From contig JAJBAV010000019.1 of NCBI GenBank assembly GCA_020532085.1, positions 1-49,551 of the forward strand: 49,551 nucleotides of DNA, written 5' to 3'. This DNA comes from Candidatus Cloacimonadota bacterium (GTDB taxonomy: Bacteria > Cloacimonadota > Cloacimonadia > Cloacimonadales > Cloacimonadaceae). Positions 1-8,538 of the stretch are shown piece by piece; positions within the stretch are counted from its first letter, which is position 1; every line of letters starts with the position of its first letter. The notes under the pieces are model-generated. The model made no database searches. It was not told where the DNA came from and saw nothing but the letters and a program-made list of their open reading frames with translations. Both the position numbers and the translations under genes were made by a program.

Positions 1-160
1 TCTCACTACCCCCGCCCTGTCATTCCGGGGAAGGGGCCCCGGAATCCAGTCATCATCTCACTACCCCCGCCCTGTCATTCCGGGGAAGGGGCCCCGGAAT
101 CCAGTCATCATCTCACTACCCCCGCCCTGTCATTCCGGGGAAGGGGCCCCGGAATCCAGA
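1..160. repeat. 55-bp tandem repeat, about three copies
   Basis: The same 55-base unit starts at 1, 56 and 111; the third copy diverges after about 50 bases. Each unit contains the palindromic block CATTCCGGGG...CCCCGGAATCCAG, the same family that recurs through 2900-5000. The window begins inside this array, so it may extend further left. No coding potential is apparent; open frames here are repeat translations. Confidence 0.9.
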
Positions 161-289
161 CCATAACCGCCGCGCCCCAAACCTGCGCCCTGGAGTCCAG
201 CGAGCCTGCGAGCATGGACTACAGGACCTCCCTCACCCCGCCCCGAAGCGTCATTCCGGAACGCAGTGATGACGTGGGTGTGGGTCTTG

Positions 290-398
290 GATTCCGGGGC
301 CCCAGGGGTTGAAACCCCTTCCCCGGAATGACAGCGCGGCGTAGCGCAGGATTCCGATCCTGCGAATGGCCCCGTAGCGCAGGATTCCGATCCTGCGA
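290..398. repeat. Palindromic block and two copies of a 20-bp inverted repeat
   Basis: A long palindrome of the GGATTCCGGGGCCCC / CCCCGGAATGAC type lies at about 290-332. It is followed by two copies (about 341-367 and 372-398) of a unit whose core, CGCAGGATTCCGATCCTGCG, is itself an inverted repeat. Both would form stable hairpins in RNA or single-stranded DNA. Their role is unknown. Confidence 0.8.
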
Positions 399-537
399 AA
401 AACCCAAACTCAGCATTGGCATGCTGCGCCACGGCCCCGTCACCCCGTCACCCCGCCACCCCGCCAGCCTCTTAAACCCCTCTTTTATAAGCCTTTATTA
501 CCACCGCAAAATACGTCAGCCAAAGTCCATTTTTATG

Positions 538-565
538 TTGACAGGATACCCCCTGCCGCTATTTT
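538..565 (+). promoter_or_regulatory. Sigma70-type promoter for the DUF3987 gene
   Basis: TTGACA at 538-543 and TATTTT at 560-565 are separated by 16 bases, the best -35/-10 match in this part of the window. A start near 572 would give a leader of about 220 nt before the ATG at 793. The leader contains GC-rich inverted repeats (for example around 714-731), so leader-based control is possible but not demonstrated. Confidence 0.5.
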
Positions 566-792
566 GGTCACGTAATTAACGCTCAGGAACTCAAAGCTTC
601 AGCCAAGGGGGGCTTGACCGCTCCCAACCGTCTGTCCAGGGTCTGGAAACAGGGTCTGACTCCAGCGCTTGATCTCCCGGCATTTGGCCTTGAACCCATT
701 CGCAATCAGGCCCCGGCGCCAGCCGGGATCACAACCCCGTCATACTTGCCATCCCCCCCGGGGGAAATAACGGAAAAGGAGGAAAATTCATT

Positions 793-2148
793 ATGAACCA
801 AGCCTTGCTGGAACTCTTTGGCAAACGTCCGTCTGTGCCGCTCAAGCTGGACAGCCTCCCCGATTTCATGCGCGAATACCTGGAGCTCGTCTCCCAGGGC
901 ACCGATTGCCGTCCCGGCATCCTGCTCACCGCCTGGCTGCCCTATCTGGCCGCCAATCTGGGCAACCGCGTCTATGCCGAGGTGGGCTCCCTGAGGATCT
1001 ACCCGAACATCTGGGCCTGCGTGATCGGCCCCAGCTCGATCAGCCGCAAAACCACCGCCCTCCGCTATGCCGGCCTCACCCACAAGCCCTATCAGGACGA
1101 GCTGAGCAAATCCGACCCCGCCAGTTATGAACTGCTCACCCTCGTCCTCAACGGCACCACGGCCTCCAAACTGCTCTCGCTGATGCACCTGAACCCCTGC
1201 CGCCTTTTCGTGCACAACGAATTCTCGGGCTGGCTGGCCGACATGCAGCAGAGCTACAATAAGAACTACAAGCAGTCGCTCACCGAGATCTACGACGGCG
1301 TTACGCGCAACTACATGAACCAGGAACGCAGCGAACTGATCGAGGAGCCGGCCCTCAGCGTGATCGGCGCCTCCACCCAGGACTGGTTCTACGCTACCAT
1401 CACGAACCGCGACCAGCTGGTCGGTTTCCTCCAGCGCATCCTTTACTGCGTGGTGCGCAAAGAGGACCTTACGCAGCTCGAACTCTCGTCCGCCAACCGC
1501 GCCAACAGCCTCGGGGAAAGCCTCGCCGCCTACGACGCCCGCTTCTACCGCGCCTGGCGCGCCCTGCCCGGAAGACACGAACTCAAGATGGACGCCGCGG
1601 CCGCCGACGCCCGCGACCAGTACTACGCCCAGGCCTATCACAAGATCAGCGCCTACAACTCCGACAACCTGATGAGCTACTTCACCCGGGTTTACGACGG
1701 CTACTTCTATAAATTCGCGCTTATCATCCACATGGCCAAATGCTGGCGCCAAGTGAACGAAGCCATCCGCCTCCACACCGAGGACGCCTGGTTCCGAAAC
1801 ACCCGGATCGAACTGGAAACCATCGTCGAAGCCGCCTACCTTTGCGACTTCTACATGGAACACATTTTCTCGATCCTGGACATCATGGACGAAAGGGACA
1901 GCCTGGCCACCGAACGCAAACTCGTGGACCTGCTGGTGAACCGCTTCGGCGGAAAAGCCACCCATTCAGAACTGATGAACGCCTCCCGCCAAAAAAAGCG
2001 CGACTTCAAGGACGCCACCGAATCGCTCATCGATCGCGGCGCCATCACGGTGGAAACCGGAGTGGCGGCCAATAACAAACCCACCCGGCTTTACCTGCTG
2101 GACCGGGATCTTCTGAGTTCCTGGAACAACAGGCCGGGTAAAAAGTAA
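793..2148 (+). CDS. DUF3987-like P-loop NTPase (primase/helicase-associated type)
   Basis: This 451-aa protein has a strong AAAGGAGG site just before the ATG. It resembles DUF3987 proteins, P-loop ATPases often found near primases and in mobile elements, whose role in the host is poorly defined. Visible features are a Walker A-like GPSSISRKTT at residues 79-88, which has one residue more than GxxxxGKT and Ser-Arg in place of the last Gly, and a hydrophobic strand ending in Asn-Glu (LFVHNEFSG, about 138-146) in the Walker B position. A C-terminal segment (about 365-435) looks like a winged helix. There is no signal peptide, so it should be cytosolic. It has its own promoter and terminator and sits alone between two repeat fields. 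The family call is moderately sure; the function is unknown. Confidence 0.7.
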   Translation: MNQALLELFGKRPSVPLKLDSLPDFMREYLELVSQGTDCRPGILLTAWLPYLAANLGNRVYAEVGSLRIYPNIWACVIGPSSISRKTTALRYAGLTHKPYQDELSKSDPASYELLTLVLNGTTASKLLSLMHLNPCRLFVHNEFSGWLADMQQSYNKNYKQSLTEIYDGVTRNYMNQERSELIEEPALSVIGASTQDWFYATITNRDQLVGFLQRILYCVVRKEDLTQLELSSANRANSLGESLAAYDARFYRAWRALPGRHELKMDAAAADARDQYYAQAYHKISAYNSDNLMSYFTRVYDGYFYKFALIIHMAKCWRQVNEAIRLHTEDAWFRNTRIELETIVEAAYLCDFYMEHIFSILDIMDERDSLATERKLVDLLVNRFGGKATHSELMNASRQKKRDFKDATESLIDRGAITVETGVAANNKPTRLYLLDRDLLSSWNNRPGKK

Positions 2149-2165
2149 TCAAGAAAAGAGATACA

Positions 2166-2197
2166 GGGGGTGGCTCAGGCTACCCCCTTGTCTGTTT
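2166..2197 (+). terminator. Rho-independent terminator after the DUF3987 gene
   Basis: A 9-bp stem (2166-2174 with 2179-2187, one G-U pair) with a TCAG loop is followed by a T-rich tract. It lies 17 bases after the stop codon. Confidence 0.75.
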
Positions 2198-2276
2198 AGG
2201 CAGCTGATGTTCAACGGAGGGGGTCAAGCCCGCGGGGCGCGAGGTCGGGAGCTTACAGCTGCTCTCAAATGATCAT

Positions 2277-2698
2277 AATTATCTCAGATTCTCAGGGCCC
2301 TGTAACTTGCCAACCCGCACTGCCAAAGGGTTTGGGGGTCAGATTCGCAAAATAACAGCACCCCCGCCCCCCTGGCGGCACGGGCACACCTGCTTGATGC
2401 AACCTGCATCAACACTGATGCTATCATCTAATGATATATACATATATACTAATATATTATTATATAATTTTATATTTATGTTATATTTATATCTATGGTA
2501 TAAAGAGCATTCCCTTACCCTGCCTGGCCTCTCTTTCCACCGCTCCCGTACCTGGCCTGTTTCCTTCTTCCCGGTCCCGGTACCTGGCCTGTTTCCCTCC
2601 TCCGGGGGTGGGGGTGCTGTTATTTTGCGAATCTGACCCCCAAACCCTGAACTGATGCGGGTTGGCAAGTTACAGGGCCCTGAGAATCTGAGATAATT
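2277..2698. mobile_element. 422-bp inverted-repeat element with AT-rich core
   Basis: The outer 43 bases (from 2277) are the exact reverse complement of the last 43 bases (to 2698). Similarity continues inward, with small interruptions, to about 2368 on the left and 2607 on the right, giving arms of about 92 bp. The core is strikingly AT-rich (about 2420-2510) in a GC-rich region and is followed by three copies of a GTACCTGGCCTGTTTCC-like unit (about 2540-2600). No transposase frame is present. The architecture suits a MITE-like non-autonomous element or a very large hairpin. No clear target-site duplication was seen. Confidence 0.6.
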
Positions 2699-2737
2699 TG
2701 CGGTAATTTGATGGCGGAGGGCTATACCAATTTTTAG

Positions 2738-2819
2738 CCGGCGGTTGAAACCGCCGGAGATCGTATCCCCCTGGCCGCTGATACCGAGGAACGGTGGCTG
2801 AAGCCACCGCCTTCCGTCT
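2738..2819 (+). repeat. Truncated copy of the 202-bp inverted-repeat element
   Basis: This matches the right-hand 82 bases of the complete elements at 3374-3575 and 4240-4441, including the whole right terminal repeat. The left part is missing. Confidence 0.75.
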
Positions 2820-2901
2820 CCTGTCCTGGCGGCTTTGGGCATCTTGGCGTTATAGCCGGCAGGCGTTCCCGGCGTTGTCAATTCAAACACCCACTGTGTG
2901 T

Positions 2902-3112
2902 CATTCCGGGGTGGGGGTTTTAACCCCCGGGGTCCCGGAATCCAGACCTTACGGGTAATGCCCTGTTGGCACATCCCCCACTCCGCCCCGAATTGTCATT
3001 CCGGGGTGGGGGTTTTAACCCCCGGGGTCCCGGAATCCAGCCATATCATCCACATAGCCCCGCCCTGTCATTCCGGGGTGGGGGTTTTAATCCCCGGGGT
3101 CCCGGAATCCAG
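2902..3112. repeat. Array of three 44-bp palindromes with repeated spacers
   Basis: Copies at 2902-2945, 2997-3040 and 3069-3112 share CATTCCGGGGTGGGGG, a short variable centre and CCCCCGGGGTCCCGGAATCCAG. They are separated by spacer A (about 51 bp, 2946-2996) and spacer B (28 bp, 3041-3068). The same spacers recur later, so this is a duplicated composite array and not unique spacers. Confidence 0.85.
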
Positions 3113-3577
3113 ACCTTACGGGTAATGCCCTCAGAGGGTGTCGATGCAGACCGCGTCTGGATCGACCCCGCCTTGACCCGGGACCGGGACTGGCTATTCC
3201 CGCCAAACCTGGATTCCGGGGCCCCGCGTGCTGGCGCACGCCTCCCCGGAATGACAGGCGTTTGGAACGGGGTGGGTGAGGGACAAGCCTTGGCGGAGGG
3301 GTAAACCGGTTTTAAACGGCGCGGGAATATCGGCGATGGCCTCAGCCACAATGCAGCCAGACCCCTCGCGCCAAGACGGAAGGCGGTGGCTTCAGCCACC
3401 GTACCCCAAAACACCGGAGCCAGAAAAAGACGATGTCCGGTCGGCTTCAGCCACCGGAGTTGGGACCGGCCTGACCTGGCAGCGGAAAACAGACCGGCGG
3501 TTGAAACCGCCGGAGATCGTATCTCCCTGGCCGCTGATACCCAGGAACGGTGGCTGAAGCCACCGCCTTCCGTCTCC
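3105..3577. repeat. Segmental duplication, first copy
   Basis: About 470 bases are repeated almost identically at 3971-4443, a constant offset of 866. The block includes an inverted-orientation palindrome at about 3210-3255 and the complete 202-bp element at 3374-3575. A shortened third copy of its left part occurs at about 4974-5085. Confidence 0.85.
3374..3575 (+). mobile_element. 202-bp terminal-inverted-repeat element, copy 1
   Basis: The 29-base ends are exact inverted repeats: the left end begins AGACGGAAGGCGGTGGCTTC and the right end is its complement (3547-3575). Internal hairpins include CCGGCGGTTGAAACCGCCGG. The length is exactly the same as the copies at 4240 and 19945. It encodes no protein, so if mobile it would need a transposase supplied elsewhere. 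Confidence 0.7.
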
Positions 3578-3657
3578 TGTCCTGGCGGCTTTGGGCATCT
3601 TGGCGTTATAGCCGGCAGGCGTCCCCGGCGTTGTCAATTCAAGTACCCACTGTGTGT

Positions 3658-3978
3658 CATTCCGGGGTGGGGGTTTTAACCCCCGGGGCCCCGGAATCCA
3701 GCCATATCATCCACATAGCCCCGCCCAGTCATTCCGGGGTGGGGGCGTCAGCCCCCGGGGTCCCGGAATCCAGACGTTCAGGGTAATGCCCTGTTGGCAC
3801 ATCCCCCACTCCGCCCCGAATTGTCATTCCGGGGCGGGGGGTTTCAACCCCCGGGTCCCGGAATCCAGCCATATCATCCACATAGCCCCGCCCTGTCATT
3901 CCGGGGATTAAAACATGAAGGCCCGACCTCGTTGTCATTCCGGGGTGGGGGTTTAACACCCGGGGTCCCGGAATCCAG
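3658..3978. repeat. Second array of 44-bp palindromes
   Basis: Copies lie at 3658-3701, 3730-3773, 3825-3868 and 3936-3978, with a truncated one at 3897. Spacer B recurs between the first two and after the third; spacer A recurs at about 3774-3824. Palindrome centres vary (TTTTAA, CGTCAG, TTTCAA) while the arms are kept, as expected if selection or copying acts on the hairpin. Confidence 0.85.
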
Positions 3979-4443
3979 ACCTTACGGGTAATGCCCTCAG
4001 AGGGTGTCGATGCAGACTGCGTCTGTATCGACCCCGCCTTGACCTGGGACCGGGACTGGCTATTCCCGCCAAACCTGGATTCCGGGGCCCCGCGTGCTGG
4101 CGCACGCCTCCCCGGAATGACAGGCGTTTGGAACGGGGTGGGTGAGGGACAAGCCTTGGCGGAGGGGTAAACCGGTTTTAAACGGCGCGGGAATATCGGC
4201 GATGGCCTCAGCCACAATGCAGCCAGACCCCTCGCGCCAAGACGGAAGGCGGTGGCTTCAGCCACCGTACCCCAAAACACCGGAGCCAGAAAAAGACGAT
4301 GTCCGGTCGGCTTCAGCCACCGGAGTTGGGACCGGCCTGACCTGGCAGCGGAAAACAGACCGGCGGTTGAAACCGCCGGAGATCGTATCTCCCTGGCCGC
4401 TGATACCGAGGAACGGTGGCTGAAGCCACCGCCTTCCGTCTTG
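3971..4443. repeat. Segmental duplication, second copy
   Basis: This is the repeat of 3105-3577 shifted by 866 bases, with only scattered substitutions (for example the two changed bases near 4018 and 4026). It carries copy 2 of the 202-bp element. Confidence 0.85.
4240..4441 (+). mobile_element. 202-bp terminal-inverted-repeat element, copy 2
   Basis: Same orientation, length and 29-base inverted ends as copy 1. It probably arose by the segmental duplication and not by independent insertion, because the flanking sequence on the left is also duplicated. Confidence 0.7.
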
Positions 4444-4585
4444 TCCCCGGGAAAACCGTTTCTCGAACCCCCCAGCTACCCCTTTCGCGAAGCTCCCGGA
4501 AAACCGTTTCTCGAACCCCCGGGAAAACAGGTACGCGAAGCTCCCGGAAAACCGTTTCGCGAAGCTCCCGGAAAACCCCGGATCC
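4444..4585. repeat. About six imperfect 22-25-bp tandem repeats
   Basis: The unit is GCTCCCGGAAAACCGTTTCG followed by CGAA, with variants. It follows directly on the right end of the second 202-bp element and is not found elsewhere in the window. No function can be assigned. Confidence 0.75.
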
Positions 4586-5402
4586 GCCCCAAGCCTCATC
4601 CCCTTCACATCCCATTTACTTCCCGTTTACTTCCCGTTGGCTGGGCGGGAACTCAGGGGGAGGTGAACAGGAAGCTGGCAGGTTGGGCCTCGGGGCCAGG
4701 CAGACGGGGGTGGCGGACGTTTGCGCTGACCGCAAAAATGGAGTGGCAGGCCTCCCCGCCATTTATCCCGCCAACTCCGCCCCGCCATTCACCCCACCAA
4801 CTCCGCCCCGCCATTTATCCCACCCGCCCCGTCCCAGCCTGTCATTCCGGGGTGGGGGTTTTAACCCCCGGGGTCCCGGAATCCAGACCTTACGGGTAAT
4901 GCCCTGTTGGCACATCCCCCACTCCGCCCCGAATTGTCATTCCGGGGAGGGGGTTTCAACCCCCAGGGTCCCGGAATCCAGACCTTACGAGTAATGCCCT
5001 CAGAGGGTGTCGATGCAGACTGCGTCTGTATCGACCCCGCCTTGACCTGGGACCGGGACTGGCTATTCCCGCCAAGTCTGGATTCGATTCACCCCACCGG
5101 CCAACAAGTTGTCCGGCGAGGACCCCGACGGACCTCCGGCGCTGAAGCACCTGCGTCCGGAATGACGTGCGTTCGGGGCGGGGGGTGGTGGATGGTTTCT
5201 GGATTCCGGGGTCAAGCCCGGAATGACGTGCGTTCGGGGCGGGGTGGTGGATGGTTTCTTGATTCCGGGTCAAGCCCGGAATGACGTGGGTTTGGGGCGG
5301 AAAGGTTGCAGGTTCTGCTGGAGTCGATGCCCGTGACTCGCTCGACTCCAGCGTGGAGGGGCTATTCCCGCCCACACGATTTGCAAGAGATTCCAAAAAA
5401 AA
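4586..5402. repeat. Non-coding repeat field
   Basis: Contents are short CCATTTATCCCGCCAACTCC-type repeats (about 4757-4832), 44-bp palindromes at 4843-4886 and 4938-4981, a partial copy of the duplicated block (about 4974-5085), and two plus a fraction copies of a ~60-bp tandem unit (5158-5303) containing GGATTCCGGGGTCAAGCCCG. No frame here looks like a gene; codon use follows the repeats. Confidence 0.75.
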
Positions 5403-5438
5403 CGGGCGGACCGAAGGTGATCCGCCCGCCATCGTTTT
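5395..5438 (-). terminator. Terminator of the lipoprotein operon, possibly bidirectional
   Basis: An 8-bp perfect stem (5403-5410 with 5421-5428) is flanked by eight A on its left, which become the U-run for minus-strand transcripts, and by a T-rich tract on its right. It lies about 70 bases beyond the stop codon of the minus-strand gene at 5509. Confidence 0.75.
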
Positions 5439-5508
5439 TCTTTCCGGAGGCCGCCCCAGCTTTGGGCCAGGCGTGGTTGGCGGCGGTCCCGGAGCCAAAT
5501 TCAGGTTT

Positions 5509-5961
5509 TCAGGGTTCCAGCAGTTCCCCCATTTTGCTCAGTTCCTCCGCCGCGGCGTTGTTCAGCAGGGCGGGGGTGCCGTAGGTGTTGGTTCCGTAGA
5601 GGATGAGGGCGCTGGCCCCGTCGGAGGCGTATTCGCCTTTGAGGGGGATCAGCACGCGCTCGAGGCGGTCTTTGGCGCCGAAGGGCAGGGTCACGGTCAG
5701 GGTGTCCGGCCAGATGATCTCGAGGGCTGTACCTGAGGCCTTCAGAGAGTCGATGAGGTCGGGGCTGACGATCAGCCGCGCTTCGTCGTCGGCGGTTTGC
5801 AGCAGTTTGAGGGCGCTTTGGGCCAGGGAGTCCGCCTGTTCGCAGGGCCGGGCTTCGCCGTCGCTCCAGAGCAGGGCTTTGATGCCCGGCTCATCGGTGG
5901 TGGCGATGCAGCAGCCCGTTAGCAGGGCGATCAATCCGACCACGGCCATGAGGCGTTTCAC
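5509..5961 (-). CDS. Small lipoprotein, unknown function
   Basis: The 150-aa protein begins VKRLMAVVGLIALLTGC, a short lipoprotein signal with lipobox Leu-Thr-Gly-Cys, so it should be lipidated and face the periplasm. The GTG at 5961 is preferred: it lies 7 bases after the stop of the upstream gene with GAGG in front. The open frame extends further upstream, but only inside that gene. The mature part is mixed alpha/beta with no domain I recognise. The tight spacing means co-translation with the clan CD peptidase-like lipoprotein, so it may be a partner, inhibitor or chaperone of it; that is inference only. Confidence 0.75.
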   Translation of the reverse strand: MKRLMAVVGLIALLTGCCIATTDEPGIKALLWSDGEARPCEQADSLAQSALKLLQTADDEARLIVSPDLIDSLKASGTALEIIWPDTLTVTLPFGAKDRLERVLIPLKGEYASDGASALILYGTNTYGTPALLNNAAAEELSKMGELLEP

Positions 5962-5968
5962 GCGATCC

Positions 5969-8251
5969 TCAATAGATGGTGATCTCGTCCAGGAGGGCGG
6001 CGGAGTCGTAGATGCTGTCGCCCACGTCGCCGATGGCAATTCTGAGGCGCACCACCTGGCCGCGGTAGGCGCTGATGTCGGCCAGGAAAGTTCTCCAGCC
6101 GGTCATGTAGCAGCCGCCCTGGTCGAAGGAGATGGGCGGGGTGCAGCTGGTGAGCCCGTAGTCCACGAAGGAATCGGTGCTTTCATAGAAGAGGACGTGT
6201 TCCACCCCGAGGCTGTCGGTGAGCGTGAAGGTGAGGTAGTCCTGATACACGGAGCCCACCCATTCCATGAATTCCTCGGAGATGTAGTTCCACTTGATGC
6301 TGAGGTTGGTAACGGAATCGGGGACCTTGAAGGGCTGGGAGATGGAGCCGCTGCTGGTGGTGTAGCCGAGGCCGGTGGAGATGATGCCCATGTAGGATCC
6401 CTGAGGTGGCGCCTGGTCTCCCAAAACGGTGATCACGCGGCCGTCGCCGTCGCGGAACCAGCCGTTGAGGTTGCCCATTTCGAAGTCGCCGTTGATGAGG
6501 TCGTAGGAATAGTGGAGTTCGTTGGTGGTGGAGTTCATGGTGAAGGTGGCGTGGTGGCTGATGGGGTCGGTTTGACCGGCAACGAAGGCCTGGCCGTTGT
6601 TTTTGAGGTCCACGGCCATTTTCTGGAAGATCTCGTCGGTTTTGGCCTTGCAGAAGCTGGTGGAGACGATCTTGCTAAAGCCGAAATAGGCCTTGGCGCC
6701 TTTGCCCAGGAAAGCTGTGGAGAGGTTGGCGGTTTTGGAGCTTTCGCAGGAGCCGTTGAAGATCAGGCTGTTCGGCATGGTGCCGGCCAGGGAGGCGATG
6801 TAGGCGCTGCGGACGCTGAAGACGGTGCCCTTTTGAACAAAGCCGCCCACGTTGGAGTAGGTGACGTTTTGAAAATAGCCGATCTCGTCGTTGAGGATCT
6901 GGAGGATGTAGTCCCAGATGTTGTCGTCGGTCATCAGTTCGCCGGTGAGGATGTGTTCGCCGCCGGAGCCGTGGGTGTCGAAGATCACGGTGCCGAATTC
7001 GGCGAGGTTGGTAAGGGAGGCGATGGTGCATTGCTGGTTGGTGAGGGAAACGACGTTGAGGCCGAGGTCGCTGTCGGCAAAGATGGTTTCCAGGCTGGGG
7101 CGCATGTCGATGCCGAAGGCGTTTTCAAAGGGGGCCCAGATCAGCACATCCTTGTCCTGAATGGCGTTGGGGTCCAGTTCTTTGGCCCTGTTCCAGTTCA
7201 GGTTGGCGATGGCGCCCTCGAGGGTGTTTTGCCCTCTGGTCTGTTTGCGCAGGGGGATGTTGGCGTTGGCGCGCGTGGGGGTGGCGGAGCCGCCCTTGGT
7301 GGTGATGAAGCCGTCCTCGTCGGTTTCGGAGAAGATCACGCCGCCCTTGATCCCGGTGTCGTAGGTCACCTCGAGGTAGCCGTCCACCATTTCCGCCTTG
7401 GTCACTCCAGGTTGGTCTTCAAACCAGGTTTTCAGCTCCTGGGCGCCTTCCTCGAGGGTGTTGGCGTCGGTGGCGTTGAGCGCGGCGGCGATGCCTTCAT
7501 GGTTGTTTACCATCTGGTCCATCTGGGTCTCGGTGATCTCTTCATGCACGGAAACCATGTACAGGGGCGAATAGTTCGCCACCTTGGCGTCGGAATAGGC
7601 CACGATGCGGTAATAGCGGTCTCCGGGAAGGTCTTCGATGATGCCGGGATAACCGGACCAGACGCCGTCGCCGAGGATCTCGTCGTGATGGTCGTAGAGG
7701 TTGCCGTCGTCATAGATCTGGCCGATCTCTTCGATCACGGCGAAGGTGGAATCCACCCGGGCCACCTTGGCCTCGGTGATCCCGCGGGTGGTGGCGGCCA
7801 GGCTTTGGCGCACCACGGTGTAGCCGGTCTGGCCGGCGAAAAAGCTGCTCTGGCTGAAGTAGGGATGGCCGGTGAACTCGACGTCCGTGTTCCGGGTGAC
7901 GATGAAGGTGGCGGTGCCGGAGTTGCCCTTCTTGTCCTTGGCCTCGCAGACGATGATGTTGTCGCCCATGGCCAGGGCGATATCGGTCAGGCTCCAGCTG
8001 GTGGTTCCGGTGGCCGCCACGGGAGCCGCGTCGTTGACCTTGATGGTGACGGATTTGATCTCTTTGTTGTCAAAAGCCGTTCCGGCCAGGTCGAGCGTGG
8101 CCTGGGTGGTGGCATAGGAAAAGTAGTTGGTGGGGGATGAGATCTGTATGACCGGGTTTTCGTCATCCTTGGGCAGGAGCCAGGCGCAGGCCCCCAGCAA
8201 AAACAGCAAACCGATCAACAGGACTGGCGCCAGTCTTGTCAAGCTTTTCAT
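5969..8251 (-). CDS. Lipoprotein with clan CD cysteine peptidase-like domain
   Basis: This 760-aa protein has an AAGGAGG site before the ATG at 8251 and a lipoprotein signal ending LLGAC. Domains in order: an Ig-like domain (about 35-120), a module of unknown type (about 125-330), a core with TVIFDTHGSGGE (His about 427) and LIFNGSCESSK (Cys about 502), and a C-terminal beta-rich domain (about 580-760) beginning NGDFEMGNLNGW, like the attachment domains of secreted proteins. The spaced His-Gly and small-Cys motifs after hydrophobic strands are the pattern of clan CD enzymes (caspase, gingipain, clostripain, CHAT). It is probably a surface or periplasmic protease. The substrate is unknown, and activity is inferred from the motifs only. 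Confidence 0.7.
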   Translation of the reverse strand: MKSLTRLAPVLLIGLLFLLGACAWLLPKDDENPVIQISSPTNYFSYATTQATLDLAGTAFDNKEIKSVTIKVNDAAPVAATGTTSWSLTDIALAMGDNIIVCEAKDKKGNSGTATFIVTRNTDVEFTGHPYFSQSSFFAGQTGYTVVRQSLAATTRGITEAKVARVDSTFAVIEEIGQIYDDGNLYDHHDEILGDGVWSGYPGIIEDLPGDRYYRIVAYSDAKVANYSPLYMVSVHEEITETQMDQMVNNHEGIAAALNATDANTLEEGAQELKTWFEDQPGVTKAEMVDGYLEVTYDTGIKGGVIFSETDEDGFITTKGGSATPTRANANIPLRKQTRGQNTLEGAIANLNWNRAKELDPNAIQDKDVLIWAPFENAFGIDMRPSLETIFADSDLGLNVVSLTNQQCTIASLTNLAEFGTVIFDTHGSGGEHILTGELMTDDNIWDYILQILNDEIGYFQNVTYSNVGGFVQKGTVFSVRSAYIASLAGTMPNSLIFNGSCESSKTANLSTAFLGKGAKAYFGFSKIVSTSFCKAKTDEIFQKMAVDLKNNGQAFVAGQTDPISHHATFTMNSTTNELHYSYDLINGDFEMGNLNGWFRDGDGRVITVLGDQAPPQGSYMGIISTGLGYTTSSGSISQPFKVPDSVTNLSIKWNYISEEFMEWVGSVYQDYLTFTLTDSLGVEHVLFYESTDSFVDYGLTSCTPPISFDQGGCYMTGWRTFLADISAYRGQVVRLRIAIGDVGDSIYDSAALLDEITIY

Positions 8252-8328
8252 AAGTTCCTCCTTCAAGGACGCATAATGTTTGGCGATGATCCTCCCCCGC
8301 GCTGGCGGTGGGCGAACCCTTTTTGCGC

Positions 8329-8356
8329 AGAATATTCACCAACAAATAGCTGTCAA
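8329..8356 (-). promoter_or_regulatory. Promoter for the peptidase-like lipoprotein operon
   Basis: On the minus strand TTGACA (8356-8351) and TATTCT (8334-8329) are 16 bases apart, giving a leader of about 70 nt before the ATG at 8251. This is one of the best promoter matches in the window. Confidence 0.55.
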
Positions 8357-8538
8357 GTGAAAAATCGCGGGTTATCGCGGGAGCGTGCTTGTTTGAGGTC
8401 TCAGCATTAGGGTACGATGGGCCGGAGCTTTGGCCTCAATTCCTTTTCAGACAAAGGTTTGGGGTGGACGTGGCCTGGGCTTCGCTGAGGAAAAATTTCC
8501 ACAGGGGGATTGACGGATAAAGCTGCCGTATTGCTGGA

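Noticed and set aside
2902-3978. CRISPR-like array of 44-bp repeats
   Set aside because: Repeats are full palindromes with changing centres, and the spacers are only two sequences reused many times. No cas gene is present.
2339-4899. Many frames of 80-215 residues in the repeat field
   Set aside because: They translate the palindromes (recurring VIPGRRAP, SFRGGGF, RRWLQPP strings), appear on both strands and lack ribosome sites.
5603-8140. 845-residue open frame on the plus strand
   Set aside because: It is antisense to the peptidase-like lipoprotein, rich in Val/Gly/His as expected for the complement of GC-rich codons, and has no ribosome site or domain.
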